A stretch of DNA of 64,000 bases from assembly GCF_030014915.1 (NCBI RefSeq), contig NZ_JAGIXS010000008.1, positions 186,001-250,000 of the forward strand, in the 5' to 3' direction. The translations under genes and the position numbers were made by a program. Shown here in pieces: positions 44,896 through 53,043 of this stretch (positions within the stretch are counted from its first letter, which is position 1; each line of letters begins with the position of its first letter). The notes under the pieces are model-generated. The model was not told the origin of the DNA, made no database searches, and saw nothing but the letters and a program-made list of their open reading frames with translations. The DNA is from Pelomonas sp. V22. Its GTDB lineage: Bacteria > Pseudomonadota > Gammaproteobacteria > Burkholderiales > Burkholderiaceae_C.

Positions 44896-45666
44896 ATGGC
44901 CAAGATCTTCTGCATTGCCAATCAAAAGGGCGGGGTCGGCAAGACCACCACCACGGTCAACCTGGCCGCCGGCCTGGCCCAGGTCGGCCAGCGGGTGCTG
45001 GTGGTGGACCTGGACCCGCAGGGCAATGCCACCATGGGCTCGGGCATCGACAAGCGCAAGCTGGAGCTGAGCGTCTATGACGTGCTGCTGGAGTCGGCCT
45101 CCATTGCCGAGGCCAAGACCCGCAACGACAAGGTCGGCTACGACGTGCTGGGCGCCAACCGCGAACTGGCCGGCGCCGAGGTCGAGCTGGTGGAGCTGGA
45201 GCGCCGCGAGCGCCGACTGAAGACCGCCCTGGCCGCCGCCAACGACGACTACGACTTTGTGCTGATCGACTGCCCGCCCTCGCTGTCGATGCTGACGCTG
45301 AACGGCCTGTGCTCGGCGCACGGCGTGGTCGTGCCGATGCAGTGCGAGTACTTTGCGCTGGAAGGCCTGTCCGACCTGGTCAACACCATCAAGCAGGTCC
45401 ACGCCAACCTGAACCCGGACCTGGAGATCATTGGCCTCTTGCGCGTGATGTTCGACCCGCGCATTACCCTGCAGCAGCAGGTCAGCGAGCAGCTGAAGGC
45501 CCACTTCGGCGACAAGGTGTTCGACACCGTCATCCCGCGCAATGTGCGCCTGGCCGAGGCGCCGAGCTACGGCCTGCCGGGCGTGGTGTTCGACCCGGCG
45601 TCCAAGGGCGCCCAGTCCTTTGTCGAGTTCGCACGCGAGATGGTGCGGCGGTTGGGCAAGAAGTAG
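44896..45666 (+). CDS. parA: Chromosome partitioning ATPase ParA
   Basis: A 256-residue ParA/Soj-type ATPase. It has the deviant Walker A KGGVGKTTTTVNLA, the Walker A' DLDPQGNATMGSG, and Walker B FVLIDCPPSL, with no N-terminal HTH, so it is the chromosomal type. It pairs with ParB and parS to segregate the origin region. It follows rsmG by 60 bp on the same strand. Two acetyltransferase genes, argC and a hydrolase gene separate it from parB, which is not the simplest parAB arrangement. Confidence 0.96.
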   Translation: MAKIFCIANQKGGVGKTTTTVNLAAGLAQVGQRVLVVDLDPQGNATMGSGIDKRKLELSVYDVLLESASIAEAKTRNDKVGYDVLGANRELAGAEVELVELERRERRLKTALAAANDDYDFVLIDCPPSLSMLTLNGLCSAHGVVVPMQCEYFALEGLSDLVNTIKQVHANLNPDLEIIGLLRVMFDPRITLQQQVSEQLKAHFGDKVFDTVIPRNVRLAEAPSYGLPGVVFDPASKGAQSFVEFAREMVRRLGKK

Positions 45667-45692
45667 CCCCCAAGGCGGCGAGACACAGACGC

Positions 45693-46454
45693 ATGACCCA
45701 GCTCAGCGCTCTCGCCCGCCGCGCCGAAGCCGCCGGCCTCAACGCCAGCGCGCCGCCGCAGGAAGCCGAGATCGACGGCTGGCTCTTGCGCCTCTCTCCC
45801 GGCAAGGCCAAGCGCTCGCGCTGTGTCAATGCGCTGGCCGAAGGTCGGCTGCCGCTGGCCCAGGTGCTGGCCCGCTGCGAGCAGGTGTTCGCCAAGTCCG
45901 GCCTGCCGCTGATCATCCGCATCACACCCTTCACGCAGCCGGCCGACCTGGACCGGCGGCTGCAGAACCTGGGCTGGTTCGAGTTCGATGCCGCCGACGT
46001 GATGGTGCGCGCCTCGCTGGATGAACTGCCCGCCACCCCAGGTCTGAGGCCTGTCGACGGCCCGCGTTACGCCGCCCTCGTGGGCCGGCTGCGCGGCTCC
46101 AGCCAGGTCGAGATCGAGGCCCACGCCGAGCGCATGCAACATGCGCCTCGGCCCTATCAAGGCTTCATCCTCGAAGGTCCGGACGGCGAGTTGCAGGCCC
46201 TCGGGCAGATCGTTGTCGAGGGCGACATTGCGGGCCTGTTCGACATCTTCACGCCGCCCGCGCAACGCGGCCAGGGCCAGGCGCTGAGACTGTGTGCAGC
46301 ACTCTTGCGCGAGGCCCGCTCGCAAGGCGCGTACCAGGCCTACCTGCAGGTAGGCACCGACAACGCCGTGGCCAAGCGGCTCTACACCCGCCTCGGCTTC
46401 GAGTTCGCCTACCGCTACCACTACCGCAGCAAGGACCCTTCAGCGGCCGACTGA
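45693..46454 (+). CDS. GNAT-family N-acetyltransferase (two-lobed)
   Basis: A 253-residue protein. The N-terminal half (about 15-120) resembles a degenerate GNAT lobe seen in paired acetyltransferases (EIDGWLLRLSPGKAKRSRCVNAL). The C-terminal half has the acetyl-CoA motif FDIFTPPAQRGQGQALRLCAALL and VAKRLYTRLGFEFAYRYHYR. It starts 26 bp after parA and is probably co-transcribed with it. The substrate is unknown. The ATG at 45693 has no strong Shine-Dalgarno. Confidence 0.82.
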   Translation: MTQLSALARRAEAAGLNASAPPQEAEIDGWLLRLSPGKAKRSRCVNALAEGRLPLAQVLARCEQVFAKSGLPLIIRITPFTQPADLDRRLQNLGWFEFDAADVMVRASLDELPATPGLRPVDGPRYAALVGRLRGSSQVEIEAHAERMQHAPRPYQGFILEGPDGELQALGQIVVEGDIAGLFDIFTPPAQRGQGQALRLCAALLREARSQGAYQAYLQVGTDNAVAKRLYTRLGFEFAYRYHYRSKDPSAAD

Positions 46455-46523
46455 GCCAGGTCCTGCAAGCTGATCACCAAGGCTCACACCCGGGCCGTTA
46501 GGAACCGAGCGGCAGCGCTCGCC

Positions 46524-46961
46524 TCAATCGCGCGGCTTCCAGACCTTGATCAGGATGTGGCGGGTGAAGCCCGGCAGGTAGTCGTGCACATGGGCCACGG
46601 ACGTGAAGCCGAGGCTTTCGAACCAGTCGGCCGTGCGGTCCGACAAGGTCTCGACCAGGGCGTCCAGACAACCCAGGCGCAGCGCCTCGGCCTCGGCCCG
46701 GCGCATCACGGCCGTGCCCAGGCCGCCGCCGCGCCATTCGTCCTCGACCCAGACCTGGTCGATGAACAGACGTTGGAACTCGGTATGGCCGGTCAGACCA
46801 GCCACCAGGGCCTCACCCTCGTAGAGCCCCAGCGAGAAGGCCTGCGGCCGGCCACCCGTCGCCTGGGCCTGCGCCTGCCGGTAGGCATGTTCGCCCTCGG
46901 CGACGCGTTCGGCATCCTCGACCGGCAGGCCCAGCTGCCAGCGCCGGCTTTCCGAGCTCAA
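46524..46961 (-). CDS. GNAT-family N-acetyltransferase
   Basis: A 145-residue single-domain GNAT. The acetyl-CoA loop is [23 protein letters not shown], followed by [11 protein letters not shown]. The start is TTG, overlapping the argC stop by 4 bp (TTGA), which indicates translational coupling; a GGGG stretch precedes it. Its substrate is unknown; position after argC does not by itself imply arginine synthesis. It converges on the other GNAT gene across a 69-bp gap. Confidence 0.78.
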   Translation of the reverse strand: MSSESRRWQLGLPVEDAERVAEGEHAYRQAQAQATGGRPQAFSLGLYEGEALVAGLTGHTEFQRLFIDQVWVEDEWRGGGLGTAVMRRAEAEALRLGCLDALVETLSDRTADWFESLGFTSVAHVHDYLPGFTRHILIKVWKPRD

Positions 46962-47902
46962 AGCCCCAGCGCCTCGTCGACGCCCAGGTGCACGTTCATG
47001 CTTTGCACGGCGGCACCGCTGGCGCCCTTGCCCAGGTTGTCCAGGCGCGCCATCACGAGCGCCTGTGTCTCGCTGGCGAAGACAAACAGGTCGACCCGGT
47101 TGGTGTCATTGCAGGCCTGCACGTCGAAGAAGCCGTCGGCCAGCGTCTCGGCATCGCGCAGCGGCATCACACGAATGAAGCGTTCGCCTTCGTAATGCTG
47201 GCTCAGGGCGGCATGCAGGTCTTCGGCCTTGGCACCGTCGCGCAACTGACTCAGGTGCAGCGGCACGGTCACTGCCAGGCCCTTGTAAAAATTACCGACG
47301 ATGGGCATGAACACCGGCGCAGTCTTGAGCCCGGTGTGGGCCATCATCTCGGGCAGGTGCTTGTGGGCCAAGCCCAGTGCGTAGGGCCGCGGCGACGTGA
47401 GCTTGGGCTCACTTGCCGTCTCGTATTGGGCGATCATCGACTTGCCCCCGCCCGAGTAGCCGGTGATCGAGGTCGCGCTGATCAAGGCCTCGGGCGCCAG
47501 CAGGCCGGCATCGACCAAGGGACGCACAGCCAGAATGAAGGCGCTCGCATGGCAGCCCGGGTTGGCGATGCGCTTGGCGGCGCGGATCTTGTCGCGCTGG
47601 CCCGGGGCCAGCTCGGGCAGACCGAAGGCCCAGCCGGGCACCGTGCGGTGGGCCGTGCTGGCGTCGATCAGGCAGGTGTTGGGGTTGGTGATCATGGCCG
47701 CCGCTTCGCGCGAAGCGGCGTCCGGCAGGCACAGGAAGGCCACGTCGGCGGCGTTCAAGAGCCGGGCGCGTTCGGCCGGGTCCTTGCGCTTGTCGGCGTC
47801 AATCTTCAGGACCTCGATGTCCTTGCGCTCGGACAGGTACTCGTTGATGCGCAGGCCGGTCGTGCCTTCCTGGCCATCCACATACACCGCGAACTTCGTC
47901 AT
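46958..47902 (-). CDS. argC: N-acetyl-gamma-glutamyl-phosphate reductase (type 2)
   Basis: A 314-residue enzyme of arginine biosynthesis, the shorter type-2 ArgC. The NADP-binding start is [19 protein letters not shown] (GxxGxxG), the catalytic Cys lies in [10 protein letters not shown], and HKHLPEM is near the active site. It reduces N-acetylglutamyl-phosphate to the semialdehyde. A GGAGAGCGGG site lies close upstream of this ATG, and the upstream ATG at 47917 is less likely. The GNAT gene follows with a 4-bp overlap. Divergent from the RBBP9-like hydrolase. Confidence 0.95.
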   Translation of the reverse strand: MTKFAVYVDGQEGTTGLRINEYLSERKDIEVLKIDADKRKDPAERARLLNAADVAFLCLPDAASREAAAMITNPNTCLIDASTAHRTVPGWAFGLPELAPGQRDKIRAAKRIANPGCHASAFILAVRPLVDAGLLAPEALISATSITGYSGGGKSMIAQYETASEPKLTSPRPYALGLAHKHLPEMMAHTGLKTAPVFMPIVGNFYKGLAVTVPLHLSQLRDGAKAEDLHAALSQHYEGERFIRVMPLRDAETLADGFFDVQACNDTNRVDLFVFASETQALVMARLDNLGKGASGAAVQSMNVHLGVDEALGL

Positions 47903-47963
47903 CCCGCTCTCCAGCACAATTCAATCGATCAATCAAAAGAGTGCGAAGCATAAGGCCAAGACC

Positions 47964-48503
47964 ATGTCCGACTCCCCGCGTGTGTTGATACTGCCCGGCT
48001 GGCAGAACTCCGGCCCCGGCCACTGGCAGAGCCGCTGGGAGCTGCTCCATGGCGACCAGCGCGTCGAGCAGGACGATTGGCTGTGGCCGCGCCGGGGCGA
48101 CTGGATGGCCCGGCTGGACGAGGAGCTGCTGAGCAACGAGCAACCCGCCCTGCTGGTGGCCCACAGCCTGGGCTGCCACCTGGTGGCCGGCTGGGCCGAG
48201 CATTCGCAGCACACGGCTCGCGTGGTCGGCGCGCTGCTGGTGGCACCACCGGACTGCGAGCGCGAAGACTTCCCGCCGCAGCTGCACAACTGGCGTCAGA
48301 TGCGGCGCGGCCGCCTGCCATTTGCCAGCGTTGCCGTGCTGAGCAGCGACGACCCGTATGGCTCGCTGGAGCGTTCGACGGCCCTCGTGAACGGCTGGGG
48401 ATCCGAGCTCGTGCTGGCGGGTCCGCGCGGGCATCTGAACGCCGATTCTGGCCTCGGCGACTGGCCCGAGGGTCGCTCCCTGCTGGCCCAGCTGCGGCGG
48501 TAA
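47964..48503 (+). CDS. RBBP9/YdeN-family alpha/beta hydrolase
   Basis: A 179-residue serine hydrolase. The N-terminal VLILPGWQNSGPGHWQSRWE is diagnostic for the RBBP9/YdeN family, the nucleophile lies in AHSLGC, the Asp in SSDDPYGS and the His in AGPRGHLNADSGLGDWPEG. Substrate unknown. It is commonly found beside parB in betaproteobacteria and lies 16 bp upstream of parB here, likely as one transcript. Divergent from argC with a 61-bp gap containing ATCAATC repeats. Confidence 0.9.
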   Translation: MSDSPRVLILPGWQNSGPGHWQSRWELLHGDQRVEQDDWLWPRRGDWMARLDEELLSNEQPALLVAHSLGCHLVAGWAEHSQHTARVVGALLVAPPDCEREDFPPQLHNWRQMRRGRLPFASVAVLSSDDPYGSLERSTALVNGWGSELVLAGPRGHLNADSGLGDWPEGRSLLAQLRR

Positions 48504-48519
48504 GGGACAATCGCCGGCT

Positions 48520-49422
48520 ATGGTCACGAAAAAACCCAAAGGCCTCGGCCTCGGCCTGGAAGCCCTGCTGGGCCCCAAGGTCAGCGACACGCCCGCCGCC
48601 ACCCGCGACGGCGACCCCAGCACCCTGAGGCTGGAATGGCTGCAGGCCGGCAAGTACCAGCCGCGCACGCGCATGGACGAGGGCTCGCTGTACGAGCTGG
48701 CCGAGAGCATCAAGGGCCAGGGCATCATGCAGCCCATCCTGGTGCGGCCGATCACGCCCAATGGCGACGCCCGCTACGAGATCATTGCCGGCGAACGCCG
48801 CTTCCGCGCCGCCAAGCTGGCCGGCCTGCGCGAGGTGCCGGTGCTGGTCAAGGCCGTGCCCGACGAAGCCGCGGCCGCCATGGCCCTGATCGAGAACATC
48901 CAGCGTGAAGACCTGAATCCGCTGGAAGAAGCGCAAGGCCTGCAACGCCTGGTCAACGAGTTCCACCTGACGCATGAGCAGGCCGCCCAGGCCGTGGGCC
49001 GCTCACGCAGCGCTGCCAGCAACCTGCTGCGCCTCCTGCAGCTGGCCGAGCCGGTGCAGAACATGCTGATGGCCGGCGACATCGACATGGGCCATGCCCG
49101 TGCCCTGCTGCCGCTCGATGGCGCGCACCAGATCACCAGCGCCACCGAGATCGCCACCAAGAAGCTCAGCGTGCGCGAAGCCGAGAAGCTGGTGCAGCGC
49201 CAGCAGGGTGCGGCCCGCCAGACGCCCTTGCTGCGCGTCAAGAACAGCAAGAGCCGCGACGTGCTCCGCCTGGAAGAAGAACTGTCGGACCTGCTGGCCG
49301 CCCAGGTCGAGATCCATGTGAAGAAGCGCACCAAGCGTGGCGAGCAGGGCGAGGTGAGCATCCAGTTCGGTTCACTCGACGAACTGAACGGCCTGATCGA
49401 CAAGCTGCGCGGCCCGCAATAG
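48520..49422 (+). CDS. parB: Chromosome partitioning protein ParB
   Basis: A 300-residue ParB/Spo0J-type CTPase. The N-terminal GLGLGLEALLGPK leads to the nuclease-like ParB domain with GERRFRAAKLAGL and the HTH (LTHEQAAQAVGRSRSAASNLLRLLQLAE). IENIQREDLNPLEEA is the conserved box II. The C-terminal dimer domain follows a Lys-rich linker. It would bind the parS sites in mnmG and rsmG and spread from them with ParA. A strong terminator lies just downstream. Confidence 0.96.
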   Translation: MVTKKPKGLGLGLEALLGPKVSDTPAATRDGDPSTLRLEWLQAGKYQPRTRMDEGSLYELAESIKGQGIMQPILVRPITPNGDARYEIIAGERRFRAAKLAGLREVPVLVKAVPDEAAAAMALIENIQREDLNPLEEAQGLQRLVNEFHLTHEQAAQAVGRSRSAASNLLRLLQLAEPVQNMLMAGDIDMGHARALLPLDGAHQITSATEIATKKLSVREAEKLVQRQQGAARQTPLLRVKNSKSRDVLRLEEELSDLLAAQVEIHVKKRTKRGEQGEVSIQFGSLDELNGLIDKLRGPQ

Positions 49423-49445
49423 ATCTGCCGGGCGCTTATGCAAGA

Positions 49446-49477
49446 AAAGCCGTGCATCACGCACGGCTTTCTTCTTT
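49446..49477 (+). terminator. Rho-independent terminator after parB
   Basis: A perfect 10-bp stem (AAAGCCGTGC / GCACGGCTTT) with a 5-nt loop ATCAC, followed by CTTCTTT. It is the clearest terminator on the plus strand in the window and ends the parB transcript. Confidence 0.92.
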
Positions 49478-49681
49478 GCGGATCTGTAGTCCAAGGCTCA
49501 GCATGCATCATCATCACCAGCGCGCCAGCCCCGTGAACGGGTGCCAGGTCTTGCCATCGCAGCTTGTGCTTGTTCGGCGTAGCATGGTGTCAACGGTCGA
49601 CGGATTGTTCGTGTTGAAGGGCGAAGCAAAGGCTTTTCAAACCATCACGCCGCCGACCATGAACGAAGCTTGATTCGAGCC

Positions 49682-49782
49682 CCGCGCTGACGCGGAAAGC
49701 TCTGATGACGCCCCCGGGCTTCACCGGGTTCGAGGACGCCATCAGAACTTCCCAGACGACGCCGGACGCAACCTGTCCGGCG
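49682..49782 (+). promoter_or_regulatory. Three-hairpin structured leader upstream of prkA
   Basis: Stem 1 is CCGCG/CGCGG with a 4-nt loop (49682-49695). Stem 2 pairs TCTGATG.CG with CG.CATCAGA (49701-49746) and encloses CCCGG/CCGGG. Stem 3 is CGCCGGAC/GTCCGGCG with a 7-nt loop (49760-49782). All precede the prkA start by 28-130 nt. If transcribed, they form a structured 5' leader that could protect the mRNA or regulate it. Confidence 0.45.
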
Positions 49783-49810
49783 CCCCCACGGATTGCCCCT
49801 GGAGGTCAGC

Positions 49811-51733
49811 ATGGATGTGATCAAGAATTTCGCGGCTCGCTACGAACGCACCAAGGTCGAGGAACTCACGCTGGAGGAGTACCTGGCCGAATGCAAGCGC
49901 AACCCGCTCGCCTACGCCACCGCCGCCGAGCGCATGCTGCAGGCCATCGGCGAGCCGCAGATGGTCGACACCCGCAACGACCCCCGGCTCTCGCGGCTGT
50001 TCGCCAACAAGACCATCAAGATCTACCCTGCCTTCGCCGAGTTCTTCGGCATGGAAGACTCCATCGAGCAGGTGGTCAGCTACTTCCGTCATGCCGCGCA
50101 AGGCCTGGAAGAGAAGAAGCAGATCCTCTACCTGCTGGGCCCGGTCGGCGGCGGCAAGAGCTCCATCGCCGAGCGGCTCAAACAGCTGATGGAACAGGTG
50201 CCCTTCTACTCATTGGCCGGCTCGCCGGTCAACGAGACGCCGCTCGGCCTCTTTGATGCCGTCGAGGACGGGCCGGCGCTGGAGCGCGAGTTCGGCATCC
50301 CGCGCCGCTACCTGAACCGCATTCTCAGCCCCTGGGCCGTCAAGCGCCTCGATGAATACGGCGGCGACATCCGCCGCTTCAAGGTGATCAAGCGCTACCC
50401 CAGTGTGCTGAAGCAGGTGGGCGTGGCCAAGACCGAGCCGGGCGACGAGAACAACCAGGACATCTCCAGCCTCGTCGGCAAGGTCGACATCCGCAAGCTC
50501 GAGACCTATGCGCAGGACGACCCGGACGCCTACAGCTACAGCGGCGGCCTCTGCCTGGCCAATCAAGGCCTGCTGGAATTCGTCGAGATGTTCAAGGCGC
50601 CGATCAAGGTCCTGCATCCGCTGCTCACCGCCACGCAAGAGGGCAACTTCAAGGGCACGGAAGGTTTCGGTGCCATCCCCTTCGACGGCATCGTGCTGGC
50701 CCACAGCAACGAGAGTGAGTGGAAGACCTTCCGCAACAACAAGAACAACGAGGCCTTCCTGGACCGCATCTACATCGTCAAGGTGCCTTACTGCCTGCGC
50801 GTCAGCGAGGAAGTGAAGATCTACGAGAAGCTGATACGCGGCTCGTCCCTGGCCCAGGCCAAGTGCGCACCCGGCACCTTGAAGATGATGAGCCAGTTCG
50901 CCATCCTCACGCGGCTGAAGGAACCGGAGAACAGCTCGCTGTACTCCAAGATGCAGATCTACGACGGAGAGAACCTCAAGGACACCGACCCGCGCGCCAA
51001 GAGCTACCAGGAGTACCGCGACTACGCGGGCGTCGACGAGGGCATGACGGGCATCAGCACGCGCTTTGCCTACAAGATCATCTCCAAGGTCTTCAACTTC
51101 GACAGCGCCGAGGTGGCGGCCAATCCGGTGCACCTGATGTATGTGCTGGAGCAGCAGATCGAGCGCGAACAGTTCCCGGCCGAGACCGAGCAGAAGTACA
51201 TCGGCTTCATCAAGGAGGCACTGGCGCCGCGCTACGCCGAGTTCATCGGCAAGGAAATTCAGACCGCCTATCTTGAGAGTTATTCCGAGTACGGCCAGAA
51301 CATCTTCGACCGCTACGTCACTTATGCCGACTACTGGATCCAGGACCAGGAGTACCGCGACACCGACACCGGCGAGGTCTTCGACCGCTCGGCCCTGAAC
51401 GGCGAGCTCGAGAAGATCGAGAAACCGGCCGGCATCAGCAACCCCAAGGACTTCCGCAACGAGATCGTCAACTTCGTCTTGCGGGCCCGTGCCGGCAACA
51501 ACGGCAAGAACCCGGCCTGGACCAGCTACGAGAAGCTGCGCACGGTGATCGAGAAGAAGATGTTCTCGAACACCGAGGAGCTGCTGCCGGTGATCAGCTT
51601 CAATGCCAAGGCCAGCGCCGACGAGGCCAAGAAGCATGAGAACTTCGTCCAGCGCATGGTGGACAAGGGGTACACGGCCAAGCAGGTGCGGCTGTTGTGT
51701 GAGTGGTATCTGAGGGTACGCAAGAGTTCCTGA
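49811..51733 (+). CDS. prkA: PrkA-family serine protein kinase (YeaG)
   Basis: A 640-residue AAA+ kinase. It starts MDVIKNFAARYERTKVEELTLEEYLAECK and has Walker A LLGPVGGGKSS, conserved SPWAVKRLDEYGGDIRRFKVIKRYPS, and KTFRNNKNNEAFLDRIYIVKVPYCLR. The C-terminal PrkA domain follows. Homologues (YeaG) act in nitrogen-starvation and stationary-phase stress. A strong GGAGG site precedes the ATG. It heads the prkA-yeaH-spoVR operon, with 23 bp to the next gene. Confidence 0.97.
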   Translation: MDVIKNFAARYERTKVEELTLEEYLAECKRNPLAYATAAERMLQAIGEPQMVDTRNDPRLSRLFANKTIKIYPAFAEFFGMEDSIEQVVSYFRHAAQGLEEKKQILYLLGPVGGGKSSIAERLKQLMEQVPFYSLAGSPVNETPLGLFDAVEDGPALEREFGIPRRYLNRILSPWAVKRLDEYGGDIRRFKVIKRYPSVLKQVGVAKTEPGDENNQDISSLVGKVDIRKLETYAQDDPDAYSYSGGLCLANQGLLEFVEMFKAPIKVLHPLLTATQEGNFKGTEGFGAIPFDGIVLAHSNESEWKTFRNNKNNEAFLDRIYIVKVPYCLRVSEEVKIYEKLIRGSSLAQAKCAPGTLKMMSQFAILTRLKEPENSSLYSKMQIYDGENLKDTDPRAKSYQEYRDYAGVDEGMTGISTRFAYKIISKVFNFDSAEVAANPVHLMYVLEQQIEREQFPAETEQKYIGFIKEALAPRYAEFIGKEIQTAYLESYSEYGQNIFDRYVTYADYWIQDQEYRDTDTGEVFDRSALNGELEKIEKPAGISNPKDFRNEIVNFVLRARAGNNGKNPAWTSYEKLRTVIEKKMFSNTEELLPVISFNAKASADEAKKHENFVQRMVDKGYTAKQVRLLCEWYLRVRKSS

Positions 51734-51756
51734 ACAAACCCTGAGCAAGGCCGCCC

Positions 51757-53043
51757 ATGTCTTTGCAACAGATCATTGATCGAAGGCTGTCCGGCAAGAA
51801 CAAGTCCGTCGGCAATCGCGAGCGCTTTCTGCGCCGCCACAAGGAGCAGATCCGCGAGGCCGTGCGGCGCGCGGTCGATGGCCGGGGCATCCGCGACATG
51901 GAACGCGGCGAGGACGTGCACATTCCCAAGAGGGACCTGAGCGAGCCGGTCTTCGGCCACGGCGAGGGCGGCGTGCGCGAGGTGGTGCGCCCGGGCAATA
52001 CCGAGCACGTGAAGGGCGACCGCGTGGGCAAGCCCAAGGGCGGCCAGGGCGGCGGCGGCGGCAGCCAGGCCAGCGACTCCGGCGAGGGCGACGACGACTT
52101 CGTCTTCCACCTCAGCAAGGAAGAGTTCATGCAGGTTTTCTTCGAGGACCTGGCCCTGCCCAACCTGGCCCGCACCACGCTGGCCGAAACGCCCGAGTAC
52201 AAGACCCACCGCGCCGGCTTCGTCTCCGACGGCACGCCCACCAATCTGCATGTGGTGCGCTCGATGCGCGGCGCCCTGGGTCGCCGCATTGCGCTCGGCA
52301 TGGACAAGCGCCGCGAGTTGCACGAGCTGGAAGAACGCCTGGCCCTGCTGCTCAAGCATGAGGACCTGGGCAAGCCCGAGGTGCAGGCGGTGCTGAAGGA
52401 AACCGAGGCGCGCATCGCCGAGCTGAAACGCCGCATCGAGCGGATCCCCTTTCTCGATCCCATCGACCTGCGCTTCCGCAACCGCGTGCGCGTGCCCGTA
52501 CCCACCACGCGGGCCGTGATGTTCTGCCTGATGGACGTGTCGGGTTCGATGGACGAGAGCCGCAAGGACCTGGCCAAGCGCTTCTTCATCCTGCTCTACC
52601 TGTTCCTGACCCGGCACTACGAGAAGATCGACGTGGTCTTCATCCGCCACCACACGCAGGCGCAGGAGGTGGACGAGCAGAACTTCTTCCATGCCACGGA
52701 AACCGGCGGCACCGTGGTCTCCTCGGCCCTGGTGCTGATGGAACAGGTCATCCGCGAGCGCTACTCGCCGAGCGAATGGAACATCTATGGCGCCCAGGCC
52801 AGCGATGGCGACAACTGGCACCACGACAGCGGCAAGTGCCGCGAGATCCTGGCCAACCAGCTGCTGCCGCTGTGCCGCTACTTTGCCTATGTGCAGGTGG
52901 CGGAGGCCGAGCAGAACCTCTGGGAGGAATACGGCAAGCTGGCCGAGGAGGTGCCGCACTTCGCGATGCGCAAGGCGGTCGAGGTGGCCCAGATCTACCC
53001 GGTATTCCGCGACCTCTTTCGCAAGGAGGGAGCCAAAGCATGA
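51757..53043 (+). CDS. YeaH/YhbH family VWA-type protein
   Basis: A 428-residue protein of the DUF444 (YeaH/YhbH) family. It starts MSLQQIIDRRLSGKNKSVGNRERFLRRHKEQIREAV, has a Gly-rich linker, and a von Willebrand A-like domain with the metal site DVSGSMDES (DxSxS). It is always found between prkA and spoVR-type genes and is thought to be a partner or target of PrkA. The stop overlaps the SpoVR start (ATGA). Its function in stress is known only in outline. Confidence 0.95.
   Translation: MSLQQIIDRRLSGKNKSVGNRERFLRRHKEQIREAVRRAVDGRGIRDMERGEDVHIPKRDLSEPVFGHGEGGVREVVRPGNTEHVKGDRVGKPKGGQGGGGGSQASDSGEGDDDFVFHLSKEEFMQVFFEDLALPNLARTTLAETPEYKTHRAGFVSDGTPTNLHVVRSMRGALGRRIALGMDKRRELHELEERLALLLKHEDLGKPEVQAVLKETEARIAELKRRIERIPFLDPIDLRFRNRVRVPVPTTRAVMFCLMDVSGSMDESRKDLAKRFFILLYLFLTRHYEKIDVVFIRHHTQAQEVDEQNFFHATETGGTVVSSALVLMEQVIRERYSPSEWNIYGAQASDGDNWHHDSGKCREILANQLLPLCRYFAYVQVAEAEQNLWEEYGKLAEEVPHFAMRKAVEVAQIYPVFRDLFRKEGAKA

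Larger units (their letters stand above)
49423..49810. other. 388-bp spacer between parB and prkA
   Basis: Contains no convincing gene. It holds a strong rho-independent terminator for parB (49446-49477), an unstructured middle part, and then three successive stem-loops (49682-49695, 49701-49746, 49760-49782) just before the prkA ribosome site GGAGGTCAGC. A promoter for the prkA operon should lie between the terminator and the first stem-loop; no sigma-54 type box was evident. Confidence 0.6.

Noticed and set aside
49452-49673. 73-codon frame in the parB-prkA spacer
   Set aside because: Starts inside the parB terminator, has no ribosome site and no recognisable feature.
49500-49700. Sigma-54 type promoter for prkA
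   Set aside because: The closest GG...GC match (around 49540-49560) has wrong spacing between the two elements, so I do not call it.
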